A stretch of 64,000 nt of DNA, from NCBI RefSeq assembly GCF_005222845.1, contig NZ_STFZ01000005.1, positions 124,001 through 188,000 on the forward strand, written 5' to 3'. Below are positions 1-8,648 of this stretch, one piece after another; within the stretch, counting starts at the first letter, position 1; each line of letters begins with the position of its first letter. The notes below the pieces were generated by a model, which saw only the letters and a program-made list of their open reading frames with translations, ran no database searches and was not told the origin of the DNA. Source of the DNA: Rhizobium sp. FY34. Its GTDB lineage: Bacteria; Pseudomonadota; Alphaproteobacteria; Rhizobiales; Rhizobiaceae. A program made the translations under genes and the position numbers.

Positions 1-38
1 ATCCGGCAGCCACCGCCCTTACGCGGTAGCTGCCGGAT
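1..38 (-). terminator. Hairpin downstream of the SDR gene
   Basis: A 16-bp inverted repeat (1-16 against 23-38, one mismatch) with a 6-base loop lies 4 bases beyond the stop of the minus-strand dehydrogenase gene. Any U-tract would lie off the window, so rho-independence cannot be judged. Confidence 0.6.
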
Positions 39-42
39 GTCA

Positions 43-810
43 TCAGACGTAAGCAGCCTCAACGCCGCCATCAACGGGCAGGTTGGCACCAACCACCCAG
101 CGTGCATCATCGGAGCAAAGGAAGACTACGGGACCGGCAACCTCATCGGCAAGTGCCGGGCGCTTCATCAGTGCGGAGTCACGCTCGACACGCTCTTGCC
201 CGAGCATCGAGACGAAATCGCCGAGGATCGGTGTGAAGACGGGACCGGGCGCGACCGAATTCATGCGGATGTCGTGCTGCATGAAGAGTTCAACGCTGCG
301 CTTCTTCGTCCAGACGATCAGCGCCTCCTTGAAATACTGGTAGCAAGTCTCCTGGGCTACCGGGTTTGCGTCCAGCCATGCCTTGCCTGCGGCAAAGCCT
401 GCCGTCGCGGCCAGCTGTTTGTGGGCGTCCAGGCGTTTCGGCCACTCAACGCCAAGGATGGAGGCGAAATTGACGATTGAGCCGCCCTTGGGCATGCGTG
501 GCACCAGCGCGTCCGTCAAATGGCGCAGGCCCAGATAGTTGACCCTGGCGACCACGTCGCGATCGACGGTCCCAGGAACGCCTGCGGCATTCACCAGACC
601 GTCGATCTGCGCGGGGAGATGGGAAATGGCCGCATCGATGGCGGCTGGATCACCGAGGTCCATCTTGACGAAACCGTCGAGGGTCACCATCGGATCGTTG
701 CGATCGACGCCAATCACATGGGCGCCGTGAAAGCGGGCCAGCCGCGCAACTTCGCCGCCGATGCCGGAGGACGCTCCGGTTATCACAATTGTCTTGCCAT
801 GCAGTTTCAT
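43..810 (-). CDS. SDR-family alcohol dehydrogenase (coniferyl-alcohol dehydrogenase-like)
   Basis: A 255-residue classical short-chain dehydrogenase. Visible are the NAD(P) motif TGASSGIG at 11-18, the NAAG-type motif near 74-77, catalytic Ser117 and the Tyr157-xxx-Lys161 pair. The layout, with a long insertion between the serine and the tyrosine, resembles 3-alpha-hydroxysteroid/coniferyl-alcohol dehydrogenases, which oxidise aryl alcohols to aldehydes. It lies downstream of an aromatic aldehyde dehydrogenase on the same strand, so the pair could convert an aryl alcohol to the acid. An AAGGATG ribosome site precedes the ATG at 810. The substrate is inferred from context; the SDR family call is firm. 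Confidence 0.75.
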   Translation of the reverse strand: MKLHGKTIVITGASSGIGGEVARLARFHGAHVIGVDRNDPMVTLDGFVKMDLGDPAAIDAAISHLPAQIDGLVNAAGVPGTVDRDVVARVNYLGLRHLTDALVPRMPKGGSIVNFASILGVEWPKRLDAHKQLAATAGFAAGKAWLDANPVAQETCYQYFKEALIVWTKKRSVELFMQHDIRMNSVAPGPVFTPILGDFVSMLGQERVERDSALMKRPALADEVAGPVVFLCSDDARWVVGANLPVDGGVEAAYV

Positions 811-840
811 GGTTCACATCCTTCAAAAATAACTGGGAGG

Positions 841-887
841 GCTAGACTGGCCCCACAGGTAGCGCGCAGTTGCGGGGCCAGTCTAGC
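841..887 (-). other. Perfect 14-bp inverted repeat between two genes of one operon
   Basis: Arms 841-854 and 874-887 are perfect reverse complements around a 19-base spacer, between the aldehyde dehydrogenase stop (916) and the SDR start (810). There is no U-run, so it may be an mRNA-stabilising or processing hairpin, or a weak attenuator, rather than a full terminator. Confidence 0.6.
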
Positions 888-915
888 AAGGTCTGACGGG
901 ACCAATTGCGGACGG

Positions 916-2388
916 TCAGAACGGATAGGCCGTCGCCTGGTCCTTCACGGAAACCCATTGCCACTGGGTGAACTCTTCGATATCGGCTGGACCGCCCATG
1001 CGGCTGCCATTGCCCGACTTGCCGCGACCGCCAAAGGGCGCATAGGGGCCACCATTCACCGTCTGGTCGTTGATGTGGAGCTGGCCGACATTCAGTTGAT
1101 CGCCAAGCGCCATGGCGCGTCCGACATTGGCGGAGATCACACCGGCGGCCAAACCGTATTCCGAGCGGTTGGCCAGTTCGACGGCGTCCTCGTCGCTCTT
1201 GAACGAGACGATGCAGGCGACCGGTCCAAAAATCTCCTCGTCGAAGGCGCGCATGCCGGGCTTGACGCCGGAAAGCACGGTTGCCTTGTAATAACGCCCA
1301 TCATGCGTACCGCCGGCCAGAAGCTCTGCCCCCTTGGCAACGGCGTCATCGACTATGGCCTGGATACCGGCCACCTGCTGGTCGGAAATGATCGGGCCCA
1401 AGGCAACCTGATGTGTCGAGGGATCGCCCACCGGCAGGTGCGAGGCCTTGGCAGCCAGCCTTTCGCTGAGGCCGGCAACAATCTTTTCATCGGCGAGAAC
1501 AAGACCGGTTGCCATGCAGATCTGTCCCTGATGCAGGAAGGCACCCCAGGCGGCATTGGAGGCGGCGACATCGAGATCGGCATCATCAAGGATGATCAGG
1601 GCGTTCTTACCGCCGAGTTCCAGCTGCACCTTCTTCAGGTGCTTTCCGCACAATTCGCCGACCTTGGAGCCGCCGCGCGCCGAACCTGTGAACGAAACCA
1701 TCGCGATATTATCATCGGTGCAGAGCGCTTCGCCGGCTTCTGCACCACCCGGAATGATGTGCAGCACGCCTTTGGGCAGACCGGCATCCTCGAAAATGCG
1801 GGCAATGATGATGCCGCCGGAAATCGGCGTGCGCGGATCGGGCTTGTGGACAACGGTATTGCCCAAAGCCAGGGCCGGCGCGATAGAGCGGATCGACAGG
1901 ACAAGCGGAAAGTTGAAGGGCGAAATGACGCCGACAACGCCGTGCGGCACGCGGCGTGCGTAATTGGTGCGGCTGTCCATGCCCGGCAGGAAGGCGCCTG
2001 TCGGCGCAGTCGCAAGTGTTGCCGCCTGGCGGATGAACAGCGCGCCATGTTCGACTTCGATCATCGCCTTGGCATGGATGGAGCCGGACTCCCTCATGAT
2101 CCACGGCGCCAGTTCCGCGCCGTTTTCTTCCAGAAGATCGGCAGCCTTGTTGAGGATCTTTGCCCGCTCCGATGCGAGCATCCTGGCCCATTCCTTCTGG
2201 GCGGCCTTCGCCTCGCCGGCGGCGCGGGCAATATCCTGCGCTCCACCAAGGCCCACGCAGGCGACATGCGATCCATTGGCCGGATCGAGCACATTGACCG
2301 TGCCGGCAGCGGTTGCCTGCCAGCCGGAGAAATAGGCAAGGCCGTCCCAGCGGCTGGATTGCAGGAAGTCGGGGTGATGAATGTTCAT
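916..2388 (-). CDS. Aromatic aldehyde dehydrogenase (benzaldehyde/vanillin dehydrogenase-like)
   Basis: A 490-residue NAD(P)-dependent aldehyde dehydrogenase oxidising an aldehyde to the acid. Counting from the ATG at 2388, the FTGS motif is near 233, the general-base Glu of LELGGKN is at 257 and the catalytic Cys of GQICM at 291. The start at 2388 is chosen because a GAGGAG site lies just upstream; the 18 extra upstream codons have no such signal. The best sigma-54 promoter in the window lies about 135 bases upstream, and an aromatic-type sigma-54 activator is divergent. Together with the SDR gene, an aryl alcohol to aldehyde to acid route is likely. Vanillin or benzaldehyde as substrate is inference. 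Confidence 0.85.
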   Translation of the reverse strand: MNIHHPDFLQSSRWDGLAYFSGWQATAAGTVNVLDPANGSHVACVGLGGAQDIARAAGEAKAAQKEWARMLASERAKILNKAADLLEENGAELAPWIMRESGSIHAKAMIEVEHGALFIRQAATLATAPTGAFLPGMDSRTNYARRVPHGVVGVISPFNFPLVLSIRSIAPALALGNTVVHKPDPRTPISGGIIIARIFEDAGLPKGVLHIIPGGAEAGEALCTDDNIAMVSFTGSARGGSKVGELCGKHLKKVQLELGGKNALIILDDADLDVAASNAAWGAFLHQGQICMATGLVLADEKIVAGLSERLAAKASHLPVGDPSTHQVALGPIISDQQVAGIQAIVDDAVAKGAELLAGGTHDGRYYKATVLSGVKPGMRAFDEEIFGPVACIVSFKSDEDAVELANRSEYGLAAGVISANVGRAMALGDQLNVGQLHINDQTVNGGPYAPFGGRGKSGNGSRMGGPADIEEFTQWQWVSVKDQATAYPF

Positions 2389-2524
2389 GATGAGTGTCTC
2401 CTCAAGCTTCGAATTGAGCAGGACAAGCTTCGCCTTCGGCACGAAACAGGGTTTCGCCCGGCAGTCGGTGACGACGACGGTGCAGTCCTCCGATCCGTCT
2501 CCTCAACGGCTCTGACACCATGCA

Positions 2525-2539
2525 GCAAACAGCGTGCCA
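2525..2539 (-). promoter_or_regulatory. Sigma-54 (-24/-12) promoter for the aldehyde dehydrogenase-SDR operon
   Basis: Read on the minus strand the sequence is TGGCAC, five bases, TTGC, which fits the RpoN consensus exactly with the GG-to-GC spacing. It faces the aldehyde dehydrogenase gene and predicts a leader of about 120 bases. The divergent neighbour encodes a sigma-54 activator. The rest of this 316-base gap (2540-2704) probably holds its upstream activating sites; the short dyad ATCAAATGAT near 2655 is one candidate. Confidence 0.82.
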
Positions 2540-2704
2540 ATTTCGGTAGAAGGCCTGGCGCAAGCGCTGGAAGCATGGGCAACGGCTGGAAAGACTTATC
2601 TTTTGGCAAATCAGGATCGGGACAGGACAGGCAGAAAGTGCTTGCAAGACTTCATCAAATGATAAAAAATTTCGTGTAATACCCGATCTTATGAAAGCTC
2701 TCCC

Positions 2705-4504
2705 ATGCCCGACGATCTGCTGCCGCGCTTGATCTCCCTGGCTGCCGCCTCCAAGAAGACCGGCAAGATGCTGTCGCGCGGCGCTTTCGACGAGCTGGAT
2801 TCCGGTGCATCGCCGACCTTGAGCGAACTGACCGAGACCCTGCACTTCTCGCTCGGCGACGGACGGATCTGGCTCAACGACCAGCGCATGGTGCTGATGC
2901 AGGCGCAGGTGCTTGGACGGCTGCGTCAGGAGGTCATCGATGCCTTCGGCGTCGAGGCCGCCAAGGGCCTGTTCATGCGGGTGGGCTATATGCAGGGCGT
3001 GCGCGACGCAGAACTGATCCAGAAACGCTTTCCCAACGAGGATCTCACCCATGCGCTGGCCGCCGGTCCGCGCGTTCATACGCTGGAAGGCTTCGTCAAG
3101 GTGACGACGCGACACTTCCGTTTCGACGGCAAAAGGGGCACCTATTTCGGCGAATTCCTCTGGGAGGATTCCTCGGAAGCAGCCGAACATATTGCCCATT
3201 ACGGACTTGCCAGCGAGCCGGTCTGCTGGATGCAGACAGGCTATCCCACCGGCTATACGAGCACATTGTTCAAGCGTCCTGTGATCTTTCGCGAGATAGA
3301 ATGCGTGGCCATGGGTGCGCCGCACTGCCTGGTGATAGGCCAGAATGCCGAGGAATGGGGCGATGACGCACCGGAGCGGGCCTATCTCGGGCTGGAATGG
3401 AAACGCACACGACCGACAAGCAACAGGCCAATTCCGCCGCCCACCGAAACGGAGGGCGAGGACACACCGGAAGACGAGGCGCCGCTAGAGGCAGTTGGCC
3501 AGATCGTTGGCGTCTCGGCGAGTTTCCTTCGGGCTCGCGCCATGGTCGAAAAAGTGGCTGATACCGAGGCCACCGTGCTGCTCATCGGTGAATCGGGCGT
3601 CGGCAAGGAGGTATTTTCACAGCAGCTGCACCGCCTGAGCGCCCGCGCGGGTGCGCCATTCGTGGCGATCAATTGCGCCGCCATTCCAGACAACCTGGTC
3701 GAATCGGAGCTGTTCGGGGTCGAAAAAGGCGCCTTTACCGGCGCCGTCGCTTCACGCGCCGGCTATTTCGAACGGGCAGCATCCGGCACGCTCTTCCTCG
3801 ATGAAATCGCATCGCTTGCCTATGCCGCACAGGGAAAGCTGCTGCGCGCCATCCAGGAGCGACAGATTGAGCGCGTCGGCGGCACACGTACAATTCCCGC
3901 CGATGTGCGGGTGATTGCCGCCTCAAACGTCGATCTCGCCGATGAAGTGCGGGCCGGACGCTTTCGCCAGGACCTCTACTTTCGCCTCTGCGTTTTCCCG
4001 ATCGTCATTCCGCCGCTTCGCGAACGTCGCGATGACATTCCCTTCCTGGTGTCGCACTTCCTGGCGCAATTCAAGCAGCGCCACCGCCGCACCTGCCGCG
4101 GGCTGACGCACCGGGCCATGGATGCACTGCTCGCCTATGCGTTTCCCGGCAATATTCGTGAATTGCAGAACCTGATCGAGCGCGGCGTGATCTTTGCCGA
4201 TGCCGGCGGCCAGATCGATGTCCAGCACCTGTTCAGCGGACATGAGATCTCGCCGGTCTTTCCCCAGCATTTGAGCACCGAAGGGCGGGTGCGCGCCTAT
4301 GGGCAAACCGATCAACCCTTGCCGGCACAGGCACCAGGCCGGATCACCTCAGCCGAGGATCTCGCAGAGGCGGAGGAAGCGCTATACCGGGACGCCATGT
4401 CCCAGGCCGGTGGCAATATCTCGTCGGCCGCCCGTCGCCTAGGCCTCAGCCGGGCGAAGTTCGAGTATCGCCTGAAGAAATTCGCTCTCTCCGGCAAGCG
4501 CTGA
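2705..4504 (+). CDS. Sigma-54 activator of the XylR/DmpR aromatic-sensing family
   Basis: A 599-residue enhancer-binding protein with three parts. Residues about 45-145 form an XylR_N-type sensor domain followed by a V4R domain (about 150-215, with the CVAMGAPHC cysteine motif). The central AAA+ domain has Walker A GESGVGKE at 295-302, the sigma-54 contact loop GAFTGA at 342-347 and Walker B GTLFLDEI at 361-368. A Fis-type helix-turn-helix ends the protein (about 570-595). XylR, DmpR and PoxR bind aromatic effectors through the N-terminal part and then activate sigma-54 promoters. The divergent operon carries such a promoter and is the likely target. The effector cannot be read from sequence. 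Confidence 0.9.
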   Translation: MPDDLLPRLISLAAASKKTGKMLSRGAFDELDSGASPTLSELTETLHFSLGDGRIWLNDQRMVLMQAQVLGRLRQEVIDAFGVEAAKGLFMRVGYMQGVRDAELIQKRFPNEDLTHALAAGPRVHTLEGFVKVTTRHFRFDGKRGTYFGEFLWEDSSEAAEHIAHYGLASEPVCWMQTGYPTGYTSTLFKRPVIFREIECVAMGAPHCLVIGQNAEEWGDDAPERAYLGLEWKRTRPTSNRPIPPPTETEGEDTPEDEAPLEAVGQIVGVSASFLRARAMVEKVADTEATVLLIGESGVGKEVFSQQLHRLSARAGAPFVAINCAAIPDNLVESELFGVEKGAFTGAVASRAGYFERAASGTLFLDEIASLAYAAQGKLLRAIQERQIERVGGTRTIPADVRVIAASNVDLADEVRAGRFRQDLYFRLCVFPIVIPPLRERRDDIPFLVSHFLAQFKQRHRRTCRGLTHRAMDALLAYAFPGNIRELQNLIERGVIFADAGGQIDVQHLFSGHEISPVFPQHLSTEGRVRAYGQTDQPLPAQAPGRITSAEDLAEAEEALYRDAMSQAGGNISSAARRLGLSRAKFEYRLKKFALSGKR

Positions 4505-4516
4505 GCCCGAGAGAGC
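4484..4516. terminator. Possible bidirectional hairpin between convergent genes
   Basis: GCTCTCTC (4484-4491) pairs with GAGAGAGC (4509-4516) across the stop of the activator gene, facing the end of the convergent MetF-like gene. No clear T-run is present, so the assignment is weak. Confidence 0.35.
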
Positions 4517-4519
4517 GCC

Positions 4520-5416
4520 TCAACCAACAGTTTTGCGCGCCCAGTTCGCAGACGCTTCAATCCCGCCGAGCGGAAACAGATGGATGCGGTCGAGCAGGCT
4601 ATCGGGGTTATTCACCTTGTAGGCCTCAAGCGCCTGCACGAGATCCGTCGGTTCATAGGGCGTCAGAAGGCGCGTCACATCGAGCGCACGCTTCTGCAGG
4701 ATGGACAAAGAAGGCCCGACGCCGCAGGAGAGCGCATATTTGATCAGTGTTTGCAGCTTGGCCGGACCCGCAACGCCCACATGCACGGGCAGAGTCACAC
4801 CAATCGACGCCAGACGCTCCACCCAGCGGATGATCCCCTGCGCATCAAAGGCAAACTGCGTGGTAATCGCCATGCGCGCATCCGTGCGGCTGGCATAATC
4901 CTGCTTGGTCAGAAGGGCTGCATCCATCACCTTTGTCGTGCCGTCGCGCTCGATATCGCGATTGCCTTCCGGGTGACCGGCCACATGCAGATCGGTAAAG
5001 CCCATGGCATCAAACAGACCGGTTTCAATCATATCGATCGAGCTTGTGAACATGCCGCACGCAGTGGCATTGCCACCGGCAAGCAGCAGGGCCTGGCGCA
5101 CATCCGCCTCGTTGCGATAGCGCGACAGCAGATCTTGCAATTCGGCGCGTCCCGCCAGAGACCGCGCCGGCAGATGCGGCATGACCGCAAAACCCTCGCG
5201 GTTCAACCGGCGCGCTGTCGCCACCATATCATCCAGCGGTGTGCCATCGATATGCGCCAGATAGATGCGGGTTTGACCGGGGCAGAGCAGGCGAAAATCC
5301 GCGATCTTGGCCGCCGTGCGCGGCATCACTTCGATCGACCAGTGATCGATCAGACGCGACCTGCGCGCGCTCGAAGTCACGCCTGCCCCTTCATGGCTGT
5401 TCATGCGCATGTCCAT
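4520..5416 (-). CDS. Methylenetetrahydrofolate reductase-like protein (MetF family)
   Basis: A 298-residue protein of the FAD-dependent MetF TIM-barrel family. Supporting stretches are the N-terminal SIEVMPR, the central HVAGHPEGN and the ITTQFAFD strand typical of MetF. MetF normally reduces 5,10-methylene-THF to 5-methyl-THF. Here it is divergent from and close to a ring-cleavage enzyme, PurU and a LigM-like demethylase. In Sphingobium a metF gene accompanies ligM and recycles the methyl-THF produced by O-demethylation. I infer the same role, running in the oxidative direction, rather than methionine synthesis. GGAGG lies six bases before the ATG at 5416. Confidence 0.82.
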   Translation of the reverse strand: MDMRMNSHEGAGVTSSARRSRLIDHWSIEVMPRTAAKIADFRLLCPGQTRIYLAHIDGTPLDDMVATARRLNREGFAVMPHLPARSLAGRAELQDLLSRYRNEADVRQALLLAGGNATACGMFTSSIDMIETGLFDAMGFTDLHVAGHPEGNRDIERDGTTKVMDAALLTKQDYASRTDARMAITTQFAFDAQGIIRWVERLASIGVTLPVHVGVAGPAKLQTLIKYALSCGVGPSLSILQKRALDVTRLLTPYEPTDLVQALEAYKVNNPDSLLDRIHLFPLGGIEASANWARKTVG

Positions 5417-5444
5417 CCTCTTCCTCCACAGTTCCCTAGCAATA

Positions 5445-5454
5445 ATGTATACAT
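5445..5454. promoter_or_regulatory. Candidate GntR operator, metF-like/dioxygenase intergenic region
   Basis: The perfect 10-bp palindrome ATGTATACAT lies 29 bases before the metF-like start, in the shared divergent control region (5417-5683). The same TGTATACA core recurs before the LigM-like gene (9502) and livJ (15895). Confidence 0.6.
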
Positions 5455-5683
5455 AAAATTCAAAACAGCAAAGACAGATTCATAAATTCGCGGCATTAAC
5501 GGCGATACAATGGGGATTTCGCCAAGCCCTGGATAAATCCGCCCTCGCCGATGTATTCATCTGTTGCAAGGTGGAAACCTTTCTGGCAGTCTGGCTAGTG
5601 AGGAGAAAGCGATGAGGGCCTCATCGCCATCAGCCGTCCATAGCGGTCGGTTGAAGCATCATAAAGTCTTGGGAGGGACGCTT

Positions 5684-5716
5684 ATGCATGCATGCAGCAA
5701 AGGGGTTGCGCCATGA
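5684..5716 (+). CDS. Ten-codon leader ORF overlapping the dioxygenase start
   Basis: A strong GGGAGGG site at 5671-5677 sits six bases before an ATG at 5684. The frame encodes MHACSKGVAP and ends in a TGA that overlaps the ATG of the dioxygenase gene (ATGA at 5713-5716). This geometry suggests translational coupling through a leader peptide. It is too short for coding statistics. Confidence 0.4.
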   Translation: MHACSKGVAP

Positions 5717-6672
5717 GCGAACCCTGTTTTGACGTCGCCCATCTGGGGCATGTAGAGCTTTATTCCGATCGTTTTGAGGAAAGCCTGGATTTTTTCACCC
5801 GCGTCTATGGCCTGACGGCAAGCCGGGTGGAAAAGGACTGCGCCTATTTGCGCGCCTTCGACGATTACGAATTTCATACGTTGAAACTGTCGCGCCACCA
5901 TACGACAGGCATTGGTCATGTCGGCTACCGCACAAGTTCCGAGGCCGCACTTCTGCGACGCGTGGCGGTGATCGAGTCCATGGGCTGCGGCATTGGTTGG
6001 GTGGAGGGCGACGAAGGCCATGGCCGCGCCTACCGTTTTACCGATCCAGACGGCCATATTTTCGAACTCTATTACGACACGTGCATCTATGAGGCGCCGC
6101 CGGACGAAAGGCCGGCGCTGAAGAATATCGCCCAACGCTATCATGGTCGCGGCGCATGCCCTCGCCGGCTCGACCATCTGAATCTGCTCGCAACCGATGT
6201 GCGCGCCATCCGCACCTTCATGACGCAGGCGCTCGGCAGCCGGGTGACGGAGCAGATCGCGCTCGACAATGGACGCCTTGGCGGCTGCTGGTTCACCGTC
6301 AATAACAAGACCTATGATATTGCCTATTCGGAAGACCACACCGGCGCCAAGGGCCGCTTCCACCATGTGACCTACGCCGTGGACCAGCGCGAAGACATCC
6401 TGCGGGCTGCCGATATCTTTCTTGAAAACGGCGTCCATATCGAAACCGGCCCGCACAAGCACGCGATTCAGGGCACATTCTTTCTCTATGTATGGGAACC
6501 CGCCGGCAACCGCGTGGAACTCGCCAATGCCGGTGCACGCCTGATCCTGCGCCCGGACTGGCCGACCGTGACCTGGACGGAGACCGAGCGCAAGAAGGGC
6601 CAGGCCTGGGGCCTGAAGACCATCGACACTTTCCACACCCACGGCACGCCGCCGGTTCAACACAAGGAATAG
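5713..6672 (+). CDS. Extradiol ring-cleavage dioxygenase, type I VOC family
   Basis: A 319-residue two-domain vicinal-oxygen-chelate protein of the catechol 2,3-dioxygenase type. The C-terminal domain carries the 2-His-1-Glu iron site: His155 in LDHLNL, His217/218 in FHHVTY and Glu269 in NRVEL, with spacing like BphC. It should open a catecholic ring next to the diol using Fe(II) and O2. ATG 5713 is preferred over the in-frame ATG at 5692 because AGGGG lies eight bases upstream and the homologous region begins there. It heads a plus-strand run with PurU, DUF1932 and GntR and probably acts on the catechol made by the nearby O-demethylase. The exact ring substrate is unknown. Confidence 0.85.
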   Translation: MSEPCFDVAHLGHVELYSDRFEESLDFFTRVYGLTASRVEKDCAYLRAFDDYEFHTLKLSRHHTTGIGHVGYRTSSEAALLRRVAVIESMGCGIGWVEGDEGHGRAYRFTDPDGHIFELYYDTCIYEAPPDERPALKNIAQRYHGRGACPRRLDHLNLLATDVRAIRTFMTQALGSRVTEQIALDNGRLGGCWFTVNNKTYDIAYSEDHTGAKGRFHHVTYAVDQREDILRAADIFLENGVHIETGPHKHAIQGTFFLYVWEPAGNRVELANAGARLILRPDWPTVTWTETERKKGQAWGLKTIDTFHTHGTPPVQHKE

Positions 6673-6676
6673 ATCC

Positions 6677-6754
6677 ATGTCCAAAACGGCATTGGTGATC
6701 AGCGCCCGGTCGTCAATCCAGCCGCGCCGCGCAGGGTGGCGGGCCATTCGATGA
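6677..6754 (+). pseudogene. Possible 5' remnant of a PIG-L family hydratase/deacetylase gene
   Basis: A 25-codon ORF starts MSKTALVISA and ends with an RAGWRAIR-like stretch. From memory, PIG-L proteins such as the GalB oxalomesaconate hydratases begin with MSKTALV-SAH and continue to WRAGGAIA. The remnant keeps the first ten residues and, after an apparent shift, traces of the second block; then the homology stops. Such hydratases act after extradiol cleavage, so a lost gene here would fit the operon. The call rests on a very short match. Confidence 0.35.
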
Positions 6755-6804
6755 TTTCAATTCTGAATGAGGAGGCAGGCCGAAAAGGCCCGCAGGCATG
6801 ACCC

Positions 6805-7653
6805 ATGACCGATTACATCATGACGCTTCGCTGCAACAATAGAAGTGGCATTGTTGCCGCCATTGCCGGACGGATCGCCCGCGAGGGCGGTGATATTACC
6901 GAGGCACACCAGTTCGACGATCCGGAAACCGGCATGTTTTTCATGCGGGTGGCCTTTCGTCTCGAGAGTGCGATCGACCCTCTGCGGGCAGGCCTTGGCG
7001 AGGATATCGCACGGTTTGGCCTAGACCTGACACTTCGTCCGGCGGGAAGCAAACGCAAGGTGCTGCTTCTGGTGTCGAAATTCGACCATTGCCTCGGCGA
7101 TCTTCTCTACCGCGCGCGCATCGGAGAGTTGAACATAGAGCCGGTCGCCATTGTCGGCAATCACGCCCGCGAAACACTGAACCTGACCCTACTGGGGCAG
7201 ATCCCCTATCACCACCTGCCCGTCACCAAAGACAATAAGGCCGAGCAGGAAAATGCGGTGCGCCACCTGATCGAGGAGACAGGCGCCGAACTGGTCGTAC
7301 TCGCCCGTTATATGCAGATCCTGTCCGACGCGTTTTCCGCATTCCTGTCGGGCCGCTGCATCAATATCCACCACAGCTTCCTGCCCGGCTTCAAGGGCGC
7401 CAAACCCTATCACCAGGCGCACAGAAGGGGCGTGAAGATGATCGGCGCAACGGCCCATTATGTGACCGGCGATCTGGATGAAGGGCCGATCATCTGCCAG
7501 GATGTCGAGCCGGTCAGCCATGCCGATACACCGGACGATCTGGTGCGCAAGGGGCGCGACATCGAGCGGCGCGTACTGGCCCGCGCTGTTGCCTGGCACC
7601 TGGAAGATCGCGTATTGTTGAACAAGGACAAGACCGTCGTATTTGCCAAATGA
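6805..7653 (+). CDS. purU: Formyltetrahydrofolate deformylase
   Basis: A 282-residue PurU. Residues 1-80 form an ACT-like domain and about 85-270 the formyltransferase fold, with the IVGNHA strand, the catalytic [11 protein letters not shown] histidine segment and the [17 protein letters not shown] loop carrying the catalytic Asp. It hydrolyses 10-formyl-THF to formate and THF. Its place between a dioxygenase and a LigM-like demethylase suggests it regenerates free THF from one-carbon units stripped off methoxy groups, rather than serving purine synthesis. It lies 132 bases after the dioxygenase and 24 bases before the next gene. Confidence 0.93.
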   Translation: MTDYIMTLRCNNRSGIVAAIAGRIAREGGDITEAHQFDDPETGMFFMRVAFRLESAIDPLRAGLGEDIARFGLDLTLRPAGSKRKVLLLVSKFDHCLGDLLYRARIGELNIEPVAIVGNHARETLNLTLLGQIPYHHLPVTKDNKAEQENAVRHLIEETGAELVVLARYMQILSDAFSAFLSGRCINIHHSFLPGFKGAKPYHQAHRRGVKMIGATAHYVTGDLDEGPIICQDVEPVSHADTPDDLVRKGRDIERRVLARAVAWHLEDRVLLNKDKTVVFAK

Positions 7654-7677
7654 CGTCGTCTGCTTGAGGAGGGGCGC

Positions 7678-8535
7678 ATGCGGATCGGCTTTTTGGGGTA
7701 TGGAGAAGCAGGCCGCGCCTTTCACGAAGGCCTGACGAGACCGGATCTGTCGGTCCTTGCCTATGATCACGCGCTGCGCGGCCAGGCTAATGGCGACATG
7801 CGCGCAGCCATGACGGAACGCGGTGCGGCAGTGGTTGAAACCGCGGGTGAGCTTGCTACTGCCGACTGGATCTTCAGCGCCGTAACCGCCGACCAGAGCC
7901 TTGCCGCCGTCGCAGACCTTGCGTCCCATCTGAGACGGGGACATCTGCTGATCGACATCAACTCGGTCTCGCCGGAGCGCAAGCGGGCAACGGCATCGCT
8001 GGTGGCGCGTTCAGGGGCCGACTATCTCGACATGGCAGTGATGGCGCCGGTTCACCCGCGCCGGCACGCAACGCCGGTGTTGATTGCAGGGCCTCTGGCC
8101 GAGCCGCTTTTGCCAAAGCTGACAGCGCTTGGGTTTTGCGCAGAAATTGCCGGCCCGACGATCGGTGCGGCAACGGCCATCAAGATGGTCCGCTCCCTCT
8201 TCGTCAAAGGGCTTGAGGCGCTGACCGTGGAGACGCTGCTTTCCGCGCAGGCCTCCGGCTGTTACGACTATGTCCTGGCCTCGCTGTCCTCCTCCTATCC
8301 GGGCCTCAACTGGCCGGATTTTGCCGCCTATCAATTCGAACGGACGCTGCGCCATGGCGAAAGGCGCGCCGCCGAAATGCGTGAAAGCGCCGAGACATTG
8401 GCAGCTCTTGGCCTGCAGGGCACGCTGGCAGACGAGATCGCCGATGTACAGGCAGCCATGGGACAGTGCGGACTTGGCGCGGAAACCGATCTGCATGATG
8501 TGGTGAAAGCCAGCCTGAAGAAGCGCATGTCCTGA
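7678..8535 (+). CDS. NAD(P)-binding oxidoreductase with DUF1932 C-terminal domain
   Basis: A 285-residue beta-hydroxyacid-dehydrogenase-like protein. The N-terminus IGFLGYGEAG is a Rossmann dinucleotide motif as in 6-phosphogluconate dehydrogenase. The middle DINSVSPERK strand and the AATAIKMVRS helix, whose Lys is in the usual catalytic position, match the family; the C-terminal half fits DUF1932. Homologues often sit in aromatic degradation operons, but the reaction is not established. GGAGGGGC lies just before the ATG. It probably handles a ring-cleavage product or a hydroxyacid derived from one (inference). Confidence 0.7.
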   Translation: MRIGFLGYGEAGRAFHEGLTRPDLSVLAYDHALRGQANGDMRAAMTERGAAVVETAGELATADWIFSAVTADQSLAAVADLASHLRRGHLLIDINSVSPERKRATASLVARSGADYLDMAVMAPVHPRRHATPVLIAGPLAEPLLPKLTALGFCAEIAGPTIGAATAIKMVRSLFVKGLEALTVETLLSAQASGCYDYVLASLSSSYPGLNWPDFAAYQFERTLRHGERRAAEMRESAETLAALGLQGTLADEIADVQAAMGQCGLGAETDLHDVVKASLKKRMS

Positions 8536-8568
8536 CACAGCCGATGATAGGCTTGCCTTACCGGGCGT

Positions 8569-8577
8569 GTTATACAG
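8569..8577. promoter_or_regulatory. Imperfect TGTATACA-type box upstream of the GntR gene
   Basis: TGTTATACA, the core with one inserted T, lies about 70 bases before the chosen GntR start and is followed by GA, as in the better boxes. It is a candidate autoregulatory site. Confidence 0.35.
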
Positions 8578-8648
8578 ACGAGAGGTACGCGCACGGCGCG
8601 CAGGCGATGGCGAGCGAGGCATCGGCAGGAATGAGCAGGGAAGCAGAC

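Noticed and set aside
520-2679. 719-codon plus-strand open frame
   Set aside because: It is antisense to the aldehyde dehydrogenase, shows no domain, and reflects high-GC shadow coding.
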